Shown here: piece by piece, positions 61,896-64,000 of the stretch
Layout of the letters: every line of letters starts with the position of its first letter
Position numbering within the stretch: the stretch's first letter is position 1
Assembly (NCBI GenBank): GCA_016292215.1
Contig: JAEFBB010000008.1
Coordinates: 1 to 64,000 of the forward strand
Direction of reading: 5' to 3'
Origin: Saccharofermentans sp.
GTDB taxonomy: Bacteria; Bacillota; Clostridia; Saccharofermentanales; Saccharofermentanaceae
DNA length: 64,000 nt
The notes under the pieces: generated by a model
Seen by the model: only the letters and a program-made list of their open reading frames with translations
Database searches by the model: none
What the model was told of the DNA's origin: nothing
Program-made: the position numbers and the translations under genes

Positions 61896-62554
61896 TCGTT
61901 TCAGGCGGACCTTTGCCTGACAGCGCGGCAAAGTATATCAAGGAAATATCCGGACAAAATGAAGACCACGTGATAATCTGCTGTGACGGCGGCGCGGATT
62001 TTCTTGCACGTCACGATATCGTCCCTGACATGGTCGTCGGAGATATGGATTCGATCACACCTGAAGGACTTAATTTCATTTCCGAAAATAATATCTTCAC
62101 GGAACGCTATCCCATCGAAAAAGACTGGACTGATACAGAGATCGCTTTAGGAAAAGCCGGTGAAGACTCGCAGATCGTGCTTGTCTGTCCTTTGGAAGGA
62201 AGGATCGATCACGTTATTGCAAACCTCGGACTTGTCCTTAAGATGAAGGCATCAGGAAGGGACATTAAGATCACTGACGGTATTACGACCTGCTATCCGC
62301 TTTATGGTGAAGATTCAGCCGTTATAGATATCTCATCTTTTGACGGACCTGTAGCAGTATCTCTTATTCCTTGGAATTTTACCGAGCCTGTTAAGGGGGT
62401 CACGACCAAGGGATTATATTACGCTCTTGATGATCAGGATATTGAAGCAGGGTCTTCTTTTACGTTTTCGAACAAACCATTAGACCAAACCGGCGAAATA
62501 GCAGTATTTATAAGGGCCGGGCTCTTGTACATCGTGGTAACAATTGCAAATTAG
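61883..62554 (+). CDS. thiN: Thiamine pyrophosphokinase
   Basis: Transfers pyrophosphate from ATP to thiamine to give the cofactor TPP. The 223-residue protein has 'CDGGADFL', 'DMVVGDMDSI', 'KDWTDTEIAL' and 'LEGRIDHVIANLGLV', as in ThiN/TPK. The C-terminal domain is beta-rich with 'GSSFTFSNK'. It overlaps rpe by 13 bases and ends the def operon. Confidence 0.93.
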   Translation: MLYLIVSGGPLPDSAAKYIKEISGQNEDHVIICCDGGADFLARHDIVPDMVVGDMDSITPEGLNFISENNIFTERYPIEKDWTDTEIALGKAGEDSQIVLVCPLEGRIDHVIANLGLVLKMKASGRDIKITDGITTCYPLYGEDSAVIDISSFDGPVAVSLIPWNFTEPVKGVTTKGLYYALDDQDIEAGSSFTFSNKPLDQTGEIAVFIRAGLLYIVVTIAN

Positions 62555-62625
62555 GTGCCAAAATTGAGACTATAGGCTATTGAATGAGACTCAAAATCCG
62601 TCTAAACTTATAATGCAAATGAATG

Positions 62626-62652
62626 AACGCATCCTTCGGGGTGCGTTTTTTG
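62626..62652 (+). terminator. Intrinsic terminator with UUCG tetraloop
   Basis: A 9-bp stem (AACGCATCC at 62626-62634, GGGTGCGTT at 62639-62647, one G:T) closed by TTCG, followed by T residues. It ends the def-thiN operon and argues that the next gene starts downstream of it. Confidence 0.92.
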
Positions 62653-62684
62653 TTGCAAATTTTTATGTACGGAGGAAGAAACAA

Positions 62685-63644
62685 ATGATGGATTTTGAGA
62701 GTTTCAAGGAGAGAGTAATGAAAGAGTTCCTAGACTATATGCCCGAAAGGTATTCGGAGTGTGAACTCGAACTTAGAAAAGTCCCTAAGGTGAACACTTG
62801 TCTCACGGGCGTTGTCATTAAGCCTAAGGAGAAGTGTTCTTTTTGCGGGCCGACCTTTTACCTGGAGCGCATGTATGACCAGTACAAGAACTGCGAGTCC
62901 TTTGAAAAGGTCATGGCAAACCAGGCGATTTATCTTGAGGAATCATTGAAGTATCTGCCGAAAGACATTTTGGATCTGGATCTGACAGCTTTGAAGGATA
63001 AGATCGTCTTTCAGGTGGTCAATACCAGGGAGAACCAGGAGATGATCTCGCTTTGTCCGCACAGGGAACTGATGGATCTTACCGTTGTCTACAGAGCGAT
63101 CACTAATGTGGACGAAGAAGGCGTATCGGGCTTCCTGATAACTAATGACATCGCCAAGGCAGAAGAGCTAACGGAGAAGGCTTTATACGCCATGGCCAAG
63201 AAGAATACCAAGAAGCTGTTCCCGTTCAAGAGCGAAAGGATAGAAGAGACCATGATGCGCATGATGAAGCGCTGGGGCGCCAAGGAAGACGATATTGACC
63301 AGTCGTTCCCTTATATCAATGACGTGCCCGAGAATGAACGTGTTTATGTCATCAGCAACAAGTATGAGTTCTTCGGTGCCAACGCGCTTTTGTATAAGGA
63401 CGTTATCGGTAATGTGGCAAAGAGCATCGGTACGGACTGTTATATCCTGCCGTCTTCTGTACATGACCTTGTCGTGCTGTCGACGGAGATCTTCGATGGG
63501 AGCACAAAGCTCATAAATCTTGTAAGGGAGACGAACAACGAGCATGTAAGGATCTCGGACAGACTGTCAGACAGCATATATCTGTACAGCTTAGATAACG
63601 GGAAGATCAATCAGATATCAGCACCTTTGGAGGAAGTATCGTGA
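62685..63644 (+). CDS. DUF5688-family protein
   Basis: The start is placed at the tandem ATG at 62685 because GGAGG lies about nine bases upstream and a terminator lies just before; a longer in-frame form from 62580 would cross that terminator. The 319-residue product resembles the DUF5688 proteins, multi-copy in many Clostridia: 'FKERVMKEFLDYMPE', 'TGVVIKPKEKCSFCGPTFYLE', 'VFQVVNTRENQEMISLCPHREL' and a C-terminal 'CYILPSSVHDLVVL'. The family has no known function. No signal peptide or membrane segment is visible. Its stop overlaps the next start (GTGA). Confidence 0.85.
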   Translation: MMDFESFKERVMKEFLDYMPERYSECELELRKVPKVNTCLTGVVIKPKEKCSFCGPTFYLERMYDQYKNCESFEKVMANQAIYLEESLKYLPKDILDLDLTALKDKIVFQVVNTRENQEMISLCPHRELMDLTVVYRAITNVDEEGVSGFLITNDIAKAEELTEKALYAMAKKNTKKLFPFKSERIEETMMRMMKRWGAKEDDIDQSFPYINDVPENERVYVISNKYEFFGANALLYKDVIGNVAKSIGTDCYILPSSVHDLVVLSTEIFDGSTKLINLVRETNNEHVRISDRLSDSIYLYSLDNGKINQISAPLEEVS

Positions 63645-64000
63645 GACACAAGAAAATAAACTTAAGAGCGAGGATCATCTCGGCTTTTACTGCGGCAACG
63701 ATTGCGATATGCACGTTGCCGTTTTTATTTCAGCCCCAAAATGTAAAGGCTGCGGTAATCAGTTCCAACGCGCTTGTTTCCGCAAGCAATACCAAAGCCG
63801 CTGGCTATTCTTCAGCCAAATCTTTCCGGGATGCGATACTAGCGGCCTGTAAGAAGCTGGACGGCGTCAAATACGAATGGGGCGGCGGAGGCTGGAACGG
63901 CATAGACTGCGCGGGCTCGGTAAGTCTTGCGTACAGCGTTGCTCTCGGGACGGCCTCTATCAACAGCACGCCAGGGTCTTACGGTTATAAGACTTTGTCT
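63641..64000 (+). CDS. NlpC/P60-family secreted peptidase, 3' end outside window
   Basis: GTG start overlapping the previous stop, with GGAGGAAG upstream. The product begins with R-H-K-K and a hydrophobic signal peptide (about residues 11-32), likely cut near V-K-A-A. An NlpC/P60 domain then starts with 'KLDGVKYEWGGGGWNGIDCAGSV', which contains the catalytic Cys. Such enzymes cut peptidoglycan stem peptides. The catalytic His and the C-terminus lie beyond the right edge. Confidence 0.85.
   Translation, partial: MRHKKINLRARIISAFTAATIAICTLPFLFQPQNVKAAVISSNALVSASNTKAAGYSSAKSFRDAILAACKKLDGVKYEWGGGGWNGIDCAGSVSLAYSVALGTASINSTPGSYGYKTLS

Noticed and set aside
62580-62684. N-terminal extension of the DUF5688 gene from an upstream ATG
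   Set aside because: The extension would run through a UUCG-loop terminator, while a strong GGAGG lies just before the ATG at 62685.

Overview
The window looks like a chromosomal segment of a Clostridia-type Bacillota, possibly an Oscillospirales or Saccharofermentans-like gut or rumen anaerobe; the genus cannot be fixed from sequence alone. Support comes from the def-fmt-rsmB-rlmN-PP2C-PASTA kinase-rsgA-rpe-thiN operon, a divergent ParE/ParC pair of the clostridial type, QueH and DUF5688/DUF5702-type proteins, strong GGAGG ribosome binding sites, many lipoproteins with Thr/Glu/Pro linkers, and frequent AGA/AGG arginine codons. I see no phage, insertion sequence, CRISPR array or rRNA. Coding density is high. 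No stretch over 300 bases lacks a gene except 5556-5927, which holds two tRNAs, their promoter and a terminator.

Layout. 1-7.4 kb: the tail of a YbbR protein, a left-handed beta-helix transferase, lipoproteins (one a degenerate GH5-like protein), a HEAT protein, a GNAT, a tRNA-Gly/tRNA-Arg pair and two zinc-ribbon proteins. 7.5-13.6 kb: parE, parC and a membrane protein ending in a deacetylase-like domain without its metal motif. 13.7-17.1 kb: a PH-like protein, a sirtuin with a histone-H1-like tail, and a membrane-anchored MutS-like ATPase. 17.2-21.8 kb: a kinase, vWA, PP2C and coiled-coil operon resembling yegI/yegL/yegK. After a tRNA-Lys and an oxidoreductase come pyrimidine-nucleoside phosphorylase, ruvC-ruvA-ruvB and queH.

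27.6-33.1 kb is read leftward: engB, two tandem PRPP synthetase paralogues, a small membrane protein and an NFACT/RqcH protein. Rightward again from 33.2 kb: comEC, a GH25 lipoprotein, holA, icd, a SEC-C protein, mreC-mreD-PBP2, a degenerate methylglyoxal synthase with a metallo-beta-lactamase hydrolase, three TadE/DUF5702-type pilus-like genes, a TrpR/YerC-like regulator, secA, purine nucleoside phosphorylase and adenosylhomocysteinase. 53.5-62.6 kb is the translation-maturation and signalling operon def to thiN. The window ends with a DUF5688 protein and the start of an NlpC/P60 protein.

Themes worth attention. Several proteins keep an enzyme fold but have lost catalytic residues (GH5, deacetylase, MgsA, one PRPP synthetase). 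Two separate kinase/PP2C signalling modules are present. An unusual tract of phased GTCG units stands in front of both comEC and the TadE-like cluster, with an AT-rich hexamer at the same distance, which could mark a shared DNA-uptake/pilus regulon.
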